Source: Tyto alba (Eukaryota; Chordata; Aves; Strigiformes; Tytonidae). Taken from it: a stretch of 64,000 nt of DNA. Numbering within the stretch: the first letter of the stretch is position 1; each line of letters opens with the position of its first letter. Below are positions 38,606 through 50,389 of the stretch, one piece after another. Under the pieces are notes generated by a model. That model was given only the letters and a program-made list of their open reading frames with translations. It was not told where the DNA came from and ran no database searches. Where the stretch lies: positions 9,794,819 through 9,858,818 of the forward strand of contig NW_024881316.1 in the NCBI RefSeq assembly GCF_018691265.1, in the 5' to 3' direction. The position numbers were made by a program, and so were the translations under genes.

Positions 38606-40494
38606 GGAGCATTTGAAGCAGTAAGTTTGCACAGTGATGTGAATGAGAATATAAACTAGTGATAAAGCAATACTGAAATATGCTTTAGTGAAGACTGGCA
38701 CTAAGAACAATGAAAGGGTGATAGACAGATAAATACCACTTTCTTTTGCTTTGCCCTTTCCTGGAGAGTATGTTTTTCATTTCAGGAATATGACTAGTTT
38801 ATAATGAAGTGTGGGAAGTGATAGATAGAGAGAAAAAAAGATTGAGTGCTAACTGCTATCCCACCAATTATTTTGTGCCCCAGTCACTACTGCAAGAATG
38901 ACTCATTTTGCTTTAGTTTACATGCATAAATTTGGCACTACTCAAGAAAATAACTTTGAGTGTTCAGTTCAAACAAAAAAAGAAAAAAAAAGGTGAACAT
39001 ATGAAGAGATAAAATACTGCACTCCAGTCCAGCCTTGTTTTGAGTATCCTCAAAGCATGCACAGTGAAATAACCTCCAGCAAGACATTTCATGTGTGATT
39101 TATTAGGCATCTTGCTTTGGGTTTAGTGAACTTTCCTGTGAGGAGCATGTTATAATCAACTTTGAAACACAGAGTTAATCACAACCTCTAACTGTGGAGA
39201 CACAGCCATTTCTCCAAAATATTTAGTTACTGGTTTATTTATTTGCAATTCTCAGGGTAGTAAACTAATAATAAGCTCCCACTAAGTCACTGAAAGTGAT
39301 AATATCCTTTCACTGACATCACTAAAACATATAATCATGAACTATAAAAGTTTAAAAACCTGGAAACTGCAAAGATCAAAAGTGAAAGCTAAGAAGTACA
39401 TATTAGAAATAACAACAGATGGCCCCAGAATGAAAACAAATGAACTCATTCCTAGAGCTCTGCTGCCATTTGTAAGCCATTTACACTGGGAATTTGTAGT
39501 TTATGACTTAACTGGGCCCTTCCAGAGAAATAAAAACTCGTATTCACTATGGAGCCATCATTTGTATCAAATTATTTACATAATTTGTATCAAATTCTAA
39601 ATGTAACAAATATTTGCAAATTTATTTATTGACATTTAGGATATTTACCAGCAACCATTTGCTTTCATGTTGTTTGTTAGGTACAAATTTGCAGAACAGC
39701 ATTCACCCCATAATATAATAGCACATGTACCAGTATTCAATCACAAATGCAGTGCTGACACTTATCATAGGCTCCTTTGCTGTACAGTATTCCTGCTTAT
39801 CAGGTCCAGCCAAGCATGATGCATCCTTCCCAGGAGATGTGAAATAAGCAATGAAGAATGGAGAACGGTATGCCTTATGCCAACTGCTATTCCTTATGTT
39901 CTTTTCTCTTGCCCATTTGTAATTAAGTAAAACCAAAGGTCAATATAAGCAGTACAGCTGTCTACACACACTGTTTACTTTGTTGTTCCTTTGCATTAAC
40001 AATTTTTTTGCCCTAGCTCTAGGGAGGGCAGTTTGGAACATTACTTCACTTGAGAGTTGAAATATAAAGAACTGTATGAAAACATATATTACTATAAAAG
40101 CCTCTAGTATTCACAATGTACATTTTTCCATTTTTTTTTCTATTCCTTATATTCTCTTTCAGACTATTTAGCTAGACCTGTGGACCTCCACAGCCTCTTC
40201 CACCTTCTTGCCAGAGGGACTCCAGTCTACAGGAGAGCAGGAACCAACAGCACCAATAATCGTCAATGCAAAACTCAGACCTGAAATATTTAAATTGCTG
40301 AAGCATATTAGCTTGGTCCTACCAGTCCTGGACCTTTGTTAGGAAGGATGTATCTAACTTCCATTCCTATCACTATCAGTGTATGCAAAGTGTTTAATAC
40401 CTTGCAGCCACATACAGTGTTTCATAGGAACAGTGTGACTCTAGCACTTATAAAACCTTCTAAAAAGTCATTCTGAGTGGAGCATCACACACTT

Positions 40495-41537
40495 TGTGGT
40501 TCCTTAGGCTAAGGCCATGGTACAAGTGTTTGGTTTGAGTGGCAAGGGTTTTGGTAGCAGGGGAGGGGGCTACAGCAGTGCTCCCCTATAAGAAGCTTCT
40601 TGAAAGCTGCCCTGGTTGCAAGACGACCTGCCTCTGGCCAGGGCCGAGACAATTAGTGACAGTGGCTGCGCCTCGGTGGGAACGTATTTCAGAAGGGGAA
40701 CCTGGGAGGGGGCTGGGACTTGTGAGGAGCAGTTACAAGAAGGACATCTATGGGAACGCTCAGGTCAGCGGGAGGAAGGAGGAGGAAGGGAGGGAGTTGC
40801 GCCAGAGCAGAGGCCCCTGTATCACCCCCATGGTGAGGCGGCAGGGCCGCCCCCCTGCCACCCATGGAGGTCCACGGTGGGGCAGAGGCCGACCTGAAGC
40901 CCGTGGAGGAGCCCACGCCAGGACAGGCGGCTGCACTGAAAGGAGGCCGGGGCTCTGCGGGGAGAAGCCCCCGCGGTTGTGGTTCGGCGCTGGGGGGGCT
41001 GCAACACGCGGGGGGGACCCACGGCGGAGCAGCTCGGGAGCGGCTGCGGCCCGTGGGGAGGGCTCACTGCGGAGAAGGTTCCCGGAGGGCTGTCTGCAGG
41101 GAGAGGGGAGCCCCGGGGGGCAGGGGAGGGGTGTGCGGTGTTCCCCCAGCTCCTGGGACAGAGCAGCGAGCTGGCTGTGACCCCCATCCCCTGCCCCTGC
41201 ACTGCTGGGGGGGGAGGTGGGGAGATGGGCAGCAGAGCTGAGCCCGGGAAGAAGGGAGGGATGAGGGGAGGTGATTTTTGGATGTTGTGGTGCTTCTCAC
41301 TGTACCACCTCATCTGTTAAGTGCTGGTTTTGTTAGGTTTTGAATTAAAGTGATGGGCTTTTTCTTCCTCTAACAAGTCTGTCTTTTGCCTGCGACCATA
41401 TGGGTGAACTGTCCCTCCCTGTCCTTATGTCAATTCCTGAGCCTTTTACTTTATTTTCTCCTTCCCAGCGCTGGGGGGGAAGGGATGAGTGAACGGCGCC
41501 ATGATGCTCAGTTGCCCTCTGGGCTCAAACCAGGACA
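40495..41537 (+). mobile_element. GC-rich avian LTR, near full length (copy B)
   Basis: Begins near 'tgtggttccttaggc' and ends '...caggaca'. It holds 'gtttggtttgagtggcaagg', 'gggggctacagcagtg' and 'ctggccagggccgagacaat' segments, then four imperfect copies of a short GC-rich unit (starting at about 40861, 40900, 41007 and 41050). After them come a 'gagcccgggaagaaggga' segment, an ATTAAA signal at 41343, and 'ccctgtccttatgtcaattc' followed by the closing segment. This order matches a GC-rich LTR I know from neoavian genomes, probably ERVL-related. I found no clear target duplication, so the ends are approximate. Frames of 213 aa (40539-41180 plus) and 163 aa (40822-41313 minus) inside it arise from GC richness and are not viral genes. 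No gag, pol or env is present. Confidence 0.7.
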
Positions 41538-41621
41538 GTACACATGAGAGATTCCTTGTCCCTTCCTTTCCCTATCTCTATCAGGGGGTCCTGTATGCCC
41601 TCCTCCCATTCACCTTTATCC

Positions 41622-44420
41622 AAATAGACTGGAATAGACTATTTCAGTTGAAAGGGACCTACAATGATCATCTAGTCCATTTGTTTGACCAATTCAGGGC
41701 TGACCAAAAGTTAAAGCATGTTGTTAAGGACATTTTCCAAATGTCTCAAACACTGACAGGTATGGGCCATCGACCACCTAAGAAGCCTGTTCGTGTTTGA
41801 CCATCCTCTCAGTAAAGAAATACTTCCTAATGTCCAGTCTAAAACTCCCCTGGTGCAGCTTTGAACCATTCCCATGCCTCCTGTCACTGGATCCCAGGGA
41901 GAAGAGCTCAGGACCTTCCTCTCTACTTCCTCTCCTCAGGAAGCTGTAGAGAGCAATAAGGTTGCTCCTCAGCCACCTTTTCTCCAAACTAGACAAACCC
42001 AAAGTCCTCAGCTGTTTCTCATAGGACGTTCCTTCCAGCCCTTTCAACAGCTTTGTTGCCCTCCTCTGGACACATTCAAAGATTTTCACATCCTTCTTAA
42101 ATTGTGGTGCCCAGAACTGCACACAGTATCCAAGGTGAGGCCACACCAACACTGAGTACAGCAGAGTAATCACCTCTTCTGACCAGCTTGTCATGCTGTG
42201 TTTGATGCACCCCAGGATGGGGATTGCCCTCCTGGCTGACAGGGCATGCTGCTGACTCACGTTGAGCCTGCTGGCGACCAGCACCCCCAGATCCATTTCT
42301 GCAGGGCTGCTCTCCAGCCACTCCTCTTCCAATTTGTACTTGTGTCTGGCATTACTCTGTCCTAGGTGTAGAATCCAGCATTTCGACTTGTTAAATTTCA
42401 TCCCATTAATCACTGCCAAATCCTCCAATCTATCTAGATCCCTCTGCAAGGCCTCCTGTCCCTCAAGAGAATCAGCAGTACCTCCTAGATTGGTATCATC
42501 AGCAAACTTGCTAATGGAGCATTCAACTTCTGCCTCCAGGTTGTTGATAAATATATTGAACAGAACTGACCCTAGAACTGAACCCTGAGGAACACCACTG
42601 GTGACTAATTGCCAGACAGATGCAGCTCCCATTCACTACAACCCTCTGAGTTCTGTCCTTCAGCCAATTCTTCACCCAGCGCACCATGAATTCACTCATG
42701 CCACAGTTGGACAACTTGTCCAGAGGATGCTGTGAGGGGCCGTATCAAAAGGCTTACTAAAATCCAGAAGAACTGCATCCATCACCAGGTGGTGGACTTC
42801 ATCCACTTGGCAGGTGAACTTACCACAGGATATCAAATTAGTTAAACAGGACTTTTCTTTTGTGAACCCATGCTGACTGTGCCTGATGTTTCCATTATTC
42901 TTTAAATTCCTTTCACTAATACTCAGGATAATCTTCTCCATAACTTCTCCAGGAACTGAGGTTAGATTAACAGGTCTGTAGTTTCCTTCGTGTCTCCCTA
43001 CACCCTTCTTGTAAATTGGAATAACACTGGCTAGCTTCCAGGAAACAGGGACCTCCCCAGATTCCCATGACCTTTGGCAGATGATCAAAAGGGGTCCTGC
43101 CATAATATTCAGTAGCTCTTTCAGTACTCTGGGATGAATCCCATCAGGCTCCATGGACATCTGAACATTCAGCTGATACAGCTGGTCCCTTACAATTCCA
43201 GTGTCCATAAATGGAAAGTCGCTGCTCCTACACTCGTGGTCCTCCGACTCAGGGGACCAGGCAGCCCAAGATCTATCAATATTACTACAGACTGAGGCAA
43301 AAAACACATTGAATGCCTTCTGCTTTTTCTTCATCCCTATCAGTCAGATGACCATTTTCAACAAGTATCAGTCCAATGTTTTCTTTAGACCTCCTCTTGC
43401 TACTAATGTACTTTAAAAAGCCCTTCTTGTTATCTGAAACAACACTGACTAGTTTCAACTCTAACTGAAACTAGTTTTTTTGTCTTCTCCCTGTATATAC
43501 AAACCACAGGTCTGTACTCTTCCTGTGAAGCCTGACCTCACTTCCAGAGATCATACAATTTCTTTTCCTCTTGAGCTCCATGAGGTGTTCCCTGTTCAGC
43601 CAAGCCAGTCTTCTGCACTGCTTGCTTGATTTGCAACACAGTGGAATTGCCTGCTCCTGTGCTTCTAAAAGGCGGTTCTTAAAGACTGACCAGCACTCGT
43701 GGACTCCTGAGCCCTCAAAAGCAGATTCCCAGAGTATTCTGCTGAATAGCTCACTGAATAGCTTAAAGTTTGCCCTCCTGAAGTCCAGGGTAGCAACTCT
43801 GCTGTGTTTTTTTCTGATTACACTTAAAATTTTAAACTCAACCATTTAATGATCACTGTGGTCAAGACAGCCACCTACCATCACATCCCCAACTAGTCCT
43901 CCTCTATGCACAGGTAGCAAGCCTAGGAGGTCTTCCTTCCTAGTAACTTGTGACAAGAAGTTATCATCTCCTCCTACAAACCTCAAGAATTTCCAAGACC
44001 TGCTTACCACAGCAGTATGATATTTCCAGCTGACGTCTGGGAAGGTGAAATCTTCCATAAGGACATGGGCTACCAACCCAGAAATTTCTCCTAACTGCCC
44101 AAAGAATACCTCATCAGTGCTTACATCCTGGCTGGGAATCAGTAGTAGACATCATCACTAGCTGTAAGGGCTGGGCAATCAAGCCTGTTCCTTCTGTATA
44201 GCTCACCACTTCCTCACTGCCTGCCCTGCTTATCTCTCCTGAGCAGCCTGTAGCCCTTCATCCCAGCACTCCAACCATAGGACTCATTCCACCAAGTCTC
44301 ATTAATATCAATGACATTGTGGCTCTGAGATCTAGACAATGCTTCCAGTTCATCCTGCTTGTTCCTCAGATGCCCTTCTAAAAATTCATGCCAGGCCACC
44401 ATCACTTTTTTCATGTCTTT
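41622..44420 (-). mobile_element. CR1 LINE, about 2.8 kb, 5'-truncated and inactive
   Basis: The 3' end at 41622 is read on the minus strand as 'ctagatgatcattgtaggtc', then 'cctttcaactgaaatagtc', then a short 'attcc/agtctatt' tail, the standard CR1 terminus without a poly-A tail. Upstream lie the reverse transcriptase, a linker and endonuclease remnants in the correct order. The element stops near 44420, inside or just before the endonuclease region, so ORF1 and the 5' UTR are missing, as in most CR1 copies. It is less decayed than the other CR1 pieces in the window, hence younger. It sits 84 bases from the end of the plus-strand LTR at 40495-41537. Confidence 0.9.
41778..44414 (-). pseudogene. 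CR1 ORF2 relic (endonuclease and reverse transcriptase)
   Basis: ORF2 of CR1 encodes an APE-type endonuclease and a reverse transcriptase that copy the LINE RNA at the target site. Pieces appear in order on the minus strand. 44414-44214 is an N-terminal endonuclease piece (INETWWNES, YRLLRRD). 44076-43846 is a C-terminal endonuclease piece (LMEDFTFPDVSW, HSDH). 43845-43471 is the linker. 43334-42696 is the 5' half of the reverse transcriptase (NYRPVNLTSVPG, QHGFTKEKSCLTNLI, LLDFSKPFDT). 42632-41778 is the rest, with SGVPQGS, the catalytic FADD at 42495-42506, and the thumb. Breaks include a TAA at 43846-43848, frame changes between 43471 and 43334 and between 42714 and 42632, missing central endonuclease sequence around 44077-44213, and an early stop at 41778. 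It cannot encode a working protein. Confidence 0.88.
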
Positions 44421-44631
44421 TTGACTGAGGAATAAATACGTTAGAGAATTAGCTCTTCACACTCTTTTAGGAGGATAAGCAAAGATGACATGGGCAATAT
44501 AATTATTTTGGAAGAAGTGAGTGATTGCTATCAACCTGTCCTTCGGTCTATAGACAATTAGAGAAGTAAGTGAAGCTGCTGAATCTGAAAATCATATGCC
44601 AGGTATTCACATTTTCTCTTCTCTTGTTTTC

Positions 44632-44648
44632 TTTTTTTTTTTTTTTTT
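44632..44648. repeat. Poly-T tract (17 nt)
   Basis: Uninterrupted T run read directly. Confidence 0.95.
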
Positions 44649-44944
44649 CCCTCCAACTGTTACCTGAAATCAATAGGGGTTTTCCACCAGCAATTGAGAC
44701 TATTCATTGAAATGCTGTAAGCTGCTATGCAGAAGTTTCTTATTATAGAGAAAGAAGAGAAATTTCAAGCTGAGTAAAGAAGCTTATTTTGTTCAGACAA
44801 GAAACAAAGTGTACTTCTTCCTCCCCTAAACAAAGCATTTTTAAGAGCAGGATGGAGGATTCTTAAATCAATAACCATTAAGAAGCACAAAGCTGCTGAA
44901 ACAATACATCTTTGGAGAAAGAAATTATCAGGCTTGACATAGAA

Positions 44945-45040
44945 ATTACTGGGTGAAATTCTATTTATGCAGGAGGGGTCCAGATTAGATGATCCTCATA
45001 GGCCTTTCTGGTCTTGCAATCTGAGAAACTATGAAACATG
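44945..45040 (+). mobile_element. Ancient CR1 3'-end fragment
   Basis: 'tgaaattctatttatgcagg', 'agattagatgatcctcatag' and 'gcctttctggtcttgcaatc' occur in order, ending in 'tgagaaactatgaaac'. This is the sense 3' end of an old CR1 type ('gtcagactagatgatca..ggtcccttctggccttggaatctatga'). Confidence 0.7.
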
Positions 45041-46337
45041 AGAACAAATATAATAAATATATTGTTCCACCCTGTCACAACTTTTACAGAACGCTTCCCC
45101 AGTGACACAAAACTTCACTCATTCACTTACTTCACTGAATTTATTTTTGTTCTACATACTGTTTATTAGATGAAGGTTTTCATATTGTCAAAATCATGAT
45201 TTTGATGACTTAAATTCCAAATCCTTCTCTTCTCTCAAAGGGAAATACAGAAGAGAGCAAACAACAGCCACACCAACTGACAGTATTGTCAAGAGTTTGT
45301 GACAACGAGGACATAGAGACAGGAAAATTAAATTATGCTCCTGGGGTGGACAATGCTCAATAGCCATTAGAGCAACCACTAGCGTCTGGAAGTTGCCTCA
45401 CAGGCAAAGGAGAGACACATTCAACTGAGAGTGCCCAGTGAATAGGAGGCAATAACTTGATCCTACAGATGCCCTTGGGAGTTTTGCTGTTCACTGAGGT
45501 GAGCTTTATACAATCAAATACCAAAAAAATACTTTAATTGCCACAAGGAAAGTGTTACAAATATGGAACTAGATCCTGCTTAGATCAAAACTAAAGGATA
45601 TTTATATAGACAAGAAAACATACAGTCTCAAACAGCTGGAAATCTCTCCATCCACTAATGACTGGATTTCCAAGGTCTTGGGAAAAACCTTATTACTCTG
45701 TAAAAGATGGAGGGACTATCTCCTGCTGTCCCTCCATGGTCAGGTAACATTCCCCTTCCTGCTTGGCTCGTGTGCTCTAGAGCTGCTCCAAGAAAAATAG
45801 CTATGACACCCTACAGCTTGACCTGTAAAAGAAGGTAACACATAAATGGCCAGCACGGTGGCCATACACCGTTCATCCCTTCCCCTGTTCCCACCCTAGT
45901 GGGTTACTGTGCACTTGCCCCTAGAGCTAAGCAAATATTTGCACGCCTGCCCCAGAAAGGCCATTTCCTTTCCTGCAGACAATCCTCGGAGGGGGCACAA
46001 ACACTCTGTGCTGCTACTGAAACAGTTCAGGGGAGTTAAATTTTCCAGGAAACTCACTCTGTGCTGCACTTCTACATAGCTCACCAAGCATCAGAAGACT
46101 TATATAAATGTACACAGATATCAGTTTGGCTCGCTAGGTGCCTGTACATCTTAGGGTTAAGAGCAGTATGACATATGCCTCACGTTTCTTCTTAAATTCC
46201 ATAAAGGATATTTAAATAAATGTAATCCCTCTCTAACATGATGGCACAGGAGATATTACTGTGCTCAGGGTGTAAGAATATATTGCTTCTCTTCATCAGT
46301 AATACATCGAAGCCTTTAGAATTAGAAATACCCCCAC

Positions 46338-46356
46338 TTTTTTTTTTTTTTTTTTC
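46338..46356. repeat. Poly-T tract (19 nt)
   Basis: Uninterrupted T run read directly. Confidence 0.95.
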
Positions 46357-46479
46357 CCCCATTTTTCCTTCTTATTTTAAGTAACAAATTACTTGCAAGT
46401 CAAAAATCATCTATTAGCTATTTGGAAAGGAGGAGTGCACAGTTATGGACCATAGCATTTTCATGCCATAAATTGCATT

Positions 46480-46800
46480 CCACAGCAAAATGAAGCTGCG
46501 ATTTCCTCACAAATAGGAACACTGTGACGTGAATGCATTCATCACAGATGTGGTCTGGTTCAAGATCTTGCAAGCATAATTTTTAGTGTAAAATTGACTA
46601 TTGGAATTTCATTAAGCTTAAAATTAAGACAATTCATTTCCAAACAGTATTAATCCTAATTACTAGAGTTCCGCTTCTGATTACTCTGGGAGTATACATC
46701 CATCACACATTTGCAGCCTAAATGGAAACTCATCACACTCACCACAGTTTGTTGTCAATTGACAAAGATATTACTGAAACAAAATAAAAATTAAGCTGCA
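46480..46800. promoter_or_regulatory. Candidate conserved non-coding element (unverified)
   Basis: Repeat-free AT-rich stretch with clustered TAATCC/TAATTA-type cores (taatcctaattac near 46651), a CRE-like tgacgtga at about 46526, and the 14-bp palindrome at 46752. This is an impression of enhancer-like texture only. Confidence 0.2.
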
Positions 46801-47860
46801 GCTTGAAATGATAAAAACAATATTATAGTCAATATTTCACCCATGGTTGAAAAACCTAACTGGTTACATAAAGGTATCTTAGAATGAGATGTAGAGGCAT
46901 GAGGAGACAAACATCTAATCCCTCTGTGGAGTAACTTCAATAAACTTCACTGTAGTTATACCACTGCCAGGATTAGCCCACAGATTTTGAATTAAAGTAT
47001 GAACCATACTCTGATAACATGACTGTAATTTCTTCATTATTTTAATCCTTGATGAGTGAAAGAAATTGTGCAGATTCCAGGAGCAGAAAAATAATTGTTA
47101 CATTTATGATTCTCCAATGATGGCTTATGGGGACTGCTTCTCAGCCATCTCATCACTCCATGAAGGTTTTATAACAACGTTTTTGAATAAAACAACTGTT
47201 TTCAATAGCACCAGCAATGTAATGACATACTTTTGCAAAGGACGTATTTTAATTTTGCTTTGATTCATGTCTCAATTTATGGAGGATCAGCCTTCTATTT
47301 GTTCAGATAGCTTAATCCTCACTTATGTTCTTGGTTTAAGTGGATACAAAGAAAAAACCCTCCTAAGATTGGTCTTTTCTATTTCTACTCCCCCCTTATA
47401 GTATAGTTTGAAAGAGGACATACTTTAAAAGGAATAAAATGTTAAATAGAGAAGAAATGTAAATTCTCTTGTATATTCTGCTCAGCCTGAACTACTCTCA
47501 CAGGGATCCATGACGAGCAAAAATGTCTTCTCTGCATCTCTATTTAGGCTGAGAGTGTGGACCTCGAACTCAGTCACAAGTTATCATATGCCAGTCAACC
47601 ACTTGGCCAGGTCAGCTGGAAAGGATTACTAAGCATTTCAAAGTCCATTTGCTTTACAGTTGATGTTCACTACTTTGGAAAAGCAGAAAAATTAGCAGTT
47701 CATAAATTTTCCCAAAAAATATTGCTGACCCTCTCTCTGATTTTATAGACTCTTGTGCATGAAGCTTCTATACCCAAACCTAGATCAGATAAAAACATGA
47801 ATCAAAATGTAGAGCTAACCAAGATGACATAACTGATTCAAAAATCACAATGATAGATGA

Positions 47861-47950
47861 TATGATATGATATATGAGATATGATATGATATGATATGAT
47901 ATGATATGATATGATATGATATGATATGATATGATATGATACATGATAGA
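47861..47950. repeat. (ATGAT)n pentanucleotide microsatellite
   Basis: Twelve perfect ATGAT units fill 47881-47940, with imperfect units on both sides. The repeating minus-strand frame through it (47780-48016) is an artefact of the repeat. Confidence 0.97.
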
Positions 47951-48014
47951 ATATATGATCAGGTAGCCTGAGCTTTCCTTTCCCCACATAACTTTAACAA
48001 CTGACTCCTGCATC

Positions 48015-48625
48015 AAGTCTATAATGTCTTAGTGAGCTATAACCCATCTCTGAGAAAAATATCCACTATTGATTCAAAGACATCAGGCAATTGAAAAGCC
48101 ATCATAGTCCAAGTTAAATCACTTTGTGGATTAATCACCACTAATACTAAAAGCACACACTTTATTTGTCCATCTTATTTTCTGAATATTGCATCCCATT
48201 ATGGCTTTTCCACTGCATTAAAGACCTATCACCAGAAATACCTTCCTTACATAAGTGTAAAACATAATCAGTTCACCTCTTAATCTCCTCTTGGAGAATC
48301 AAAATACATCAAGCTTCTCACATCTCTAAATTTATGGTATATTTATAGACTTGAAACTATCTTTGTTAAATCTTGGTGAAAGATTTGTGGTGAGGGCAGT
48401 AACACTGCCCTGGTTTTCAGTATCCTTCTTGAAGATATTCTGGCCTGATTTATTATTATTCCAGTAAATATCTCCCCAGCACTGAACAATGTGGAACACC
48501 AGTTTCCCCTTCATACTAGATATTCCTTCCTTACACACCTAAACATCGTGTTTGTCCTCTGCCCTTAGCATTTCCTAGTGAGTTCCCCATTCAGTAGCTA
48601 AGCATATCATGAACCCTAGCCTTTT
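48015..48625 (-). mobile_element. Ancient CR1 LINE fragment
   Basis: In plus-strand order: 'agaaaaatatccactattga', 'tgtggattaatcaccac', 'ttcacctcttaatctcctct', 'tattccagtaaatatct' and 'cacacctaaacatcgtgt'. These follow the reversed old CR1 sequence ('agaaaaacatccaatcttga', 'ggagaatccaccac', 'gtcacctcttaatcttct', 'gtattccagta', 'tacatccaaggatt'). It is strongly decayed, with no coding capacity. Confidence 0.65.
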
Positions 48626-50389
48626 TCAGTCACGCTGCATTTTAGGATATAAGGATTTTTCTTACCATAATTGGCCCAATTTTGCTAACTTTACTCATAG
48701 AAAGCTGTGCAAAGCTACATGAGTTGTTCTGATTAAATCAATGAAACTCTGCTATCTAAAGGCACACAACTCAAAGAGACAGCATCAATGAACAGAGTCC
48801 CCCTTGACAACACATGGCATGACACCAGCTAACACCAATGCAAGATCTGGCCTCATGCATTCAGCATAAGCACAGCAAGGTATTTTACAACCATTCATAC
48901 AGCCGTTTCTCCCTCAACCCTTCACATCCTTTTCTACCAGATGATAGGACAGAAAGAGGGCAATAGTTCAACTGAGTTTCCCCCAAACACATCTGGAAAG
49001 TAGGTAGATGACCTGCTTGTCACCATCTATGAGACCTGACCTGCTGACACGTAGGCTCAGCCAAGGGCTAGGTAATCAGGACACTGCACAGAGTTGATGC
49101 CCTTTAGTGGAGTAAAATTTAAATGCTTCTGCCTAACGCTTCATCCCATCATAGCAGAAAAGATACTAAGAAAAAGTCAGCTAAATTATTGTATACTTAT
49201 CTTTAGCTTTATGCAGCCCTGTGCAACACCACAGGCTTTTCTTTCTTTATGCTGATGGTTACTTTAATTTCTGACAAAAACACATTTTTGTAACATGCCC
49301 CTTTATAACCTGATAAGCTTTTCAGCTCTATAAATCCTTCTGGTTAATAAGGGTCATCAGTAGGGACTAAGGAGGGACAAAGAGGGATTTTAATGTGAAA
49401 TCAGAGACACCAGTGAGAAGCAAGACACTTGAGAAGTCTGCCAATGTTCGTGCCATAGAAAACAACGGACCTACATTTAAAAATTATAGCCCTATTAAAG
49501 CACGGAGATATTGCACTAAAGGTGTTAAAATAACTAATTAAACATGCAGTTTTACTCCTGAAAAAATACAGAGCATTTCAGTGGAAAAAAATACCACTGA
49601 CAAGACTTTACCATGACTGCTAGAAATCAAAATAAATAAATAGCTTTAATTGGAAAAGGAATATTTCAGACCACAGTGGAGTTCTGTGGGCAAAGCAAAT
49701 CTGTTAGCCAGTCTTTTAATAAGCCCACATTGTACTGGATTCAATTTAGCTTTTCTGTGAACATGGACATAACCTGTTAATAATTTAACACACCTCTGGT
49801 AAAGCAGGAATGCTGTAAATAAAATGTAAACAAATAAAACAAAAGCAGTGCTTTGTTTTTGCAACTAGGTGGCAAATTAATGGAAAAGATTGCTATCACA
49901 ACACAAAGTCTGAAAATGCTAAACACACAGAAATCACGAGATCCAAAACTTAAGATTCTACACAAGGCATTAGCTTTATCATATTGCATAATATATATGA
50001 CATGTTTTTGATTCTGCAGTGGTTTTTATGTTAAGTGTGTGCTCTCAGTCCTGCTCAGCAACATTGCTGTGGGAATTTCACTTTATTAAATTTGTCACTG
50101 CATTTCACTGCAATTCTTCCTCCACATTTAGTTTTTTCTATAGACAGAAGCAATACATATGTGATACACGTCCTTAACACGTGATCAAGGAACATGAAGA
50201 CATGATCAAAGCGGAGCTTTCATACAAGCAATTGTAGGTATGGCACGTTAGTGGGAAAAAATTTTATGTATTTATTTAAATGAACAACTAGCAATAGCTC
50301 ATAATTGCATCAGGAATAAAAAAAGCACTTTGCATTAGTTAATCTTTTCAGCATGTTACAGGTTTTACTTGCTGATTATTCCAAGCTTT
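48626..50389. other. Non-genic AT-rich stretch
   Basis: I see nothing gene-like. The minus-strand frames at 49646-49989 have no recognisable motif. Confidence 0.5.

Larger units (their letters stand above)
29090..40494. other. Non-genic AT-rich stretch with scattered relics
   Basis: No recognisable gene in over 11 kb. It holds several A/T runs, one C run, one perfect hairpin, a diverged local duplication and CR1 fragments, listed separately. A short TG/TA repeat lies at about 30080-30112. The sequence at 29836-29870 ('tgttctcgttgggagtcaat') faintly resembles old amniote repeats. Confidence 0.5.
45046..47860. other. Non-genic AT-rich stretch
   Basis: No gene recognised. A T run of 19 lies at 46338-46356. 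A 14-bp perfect palindrome, ttgtcaattgacaa, is at 46752-46765. Confidence 0.5.

Noticed and set aside
40539..41180. 213-aa plus-strand open frame
   Set aside because: It is wholly inside the GC-rich LTR, with low-complexity G, R and A-rich composition and equally long antisense frames.
47861..47950. CRISPR-like regular repeat
   Set aside because: It has a 5-bp unit with no spacers, so it is a microsatellite in vertebrate DNA.
47780..48016. Repetitive protein with IISYH repeats
   Set aside because: It is a translation of the ATGAT microsatellite.
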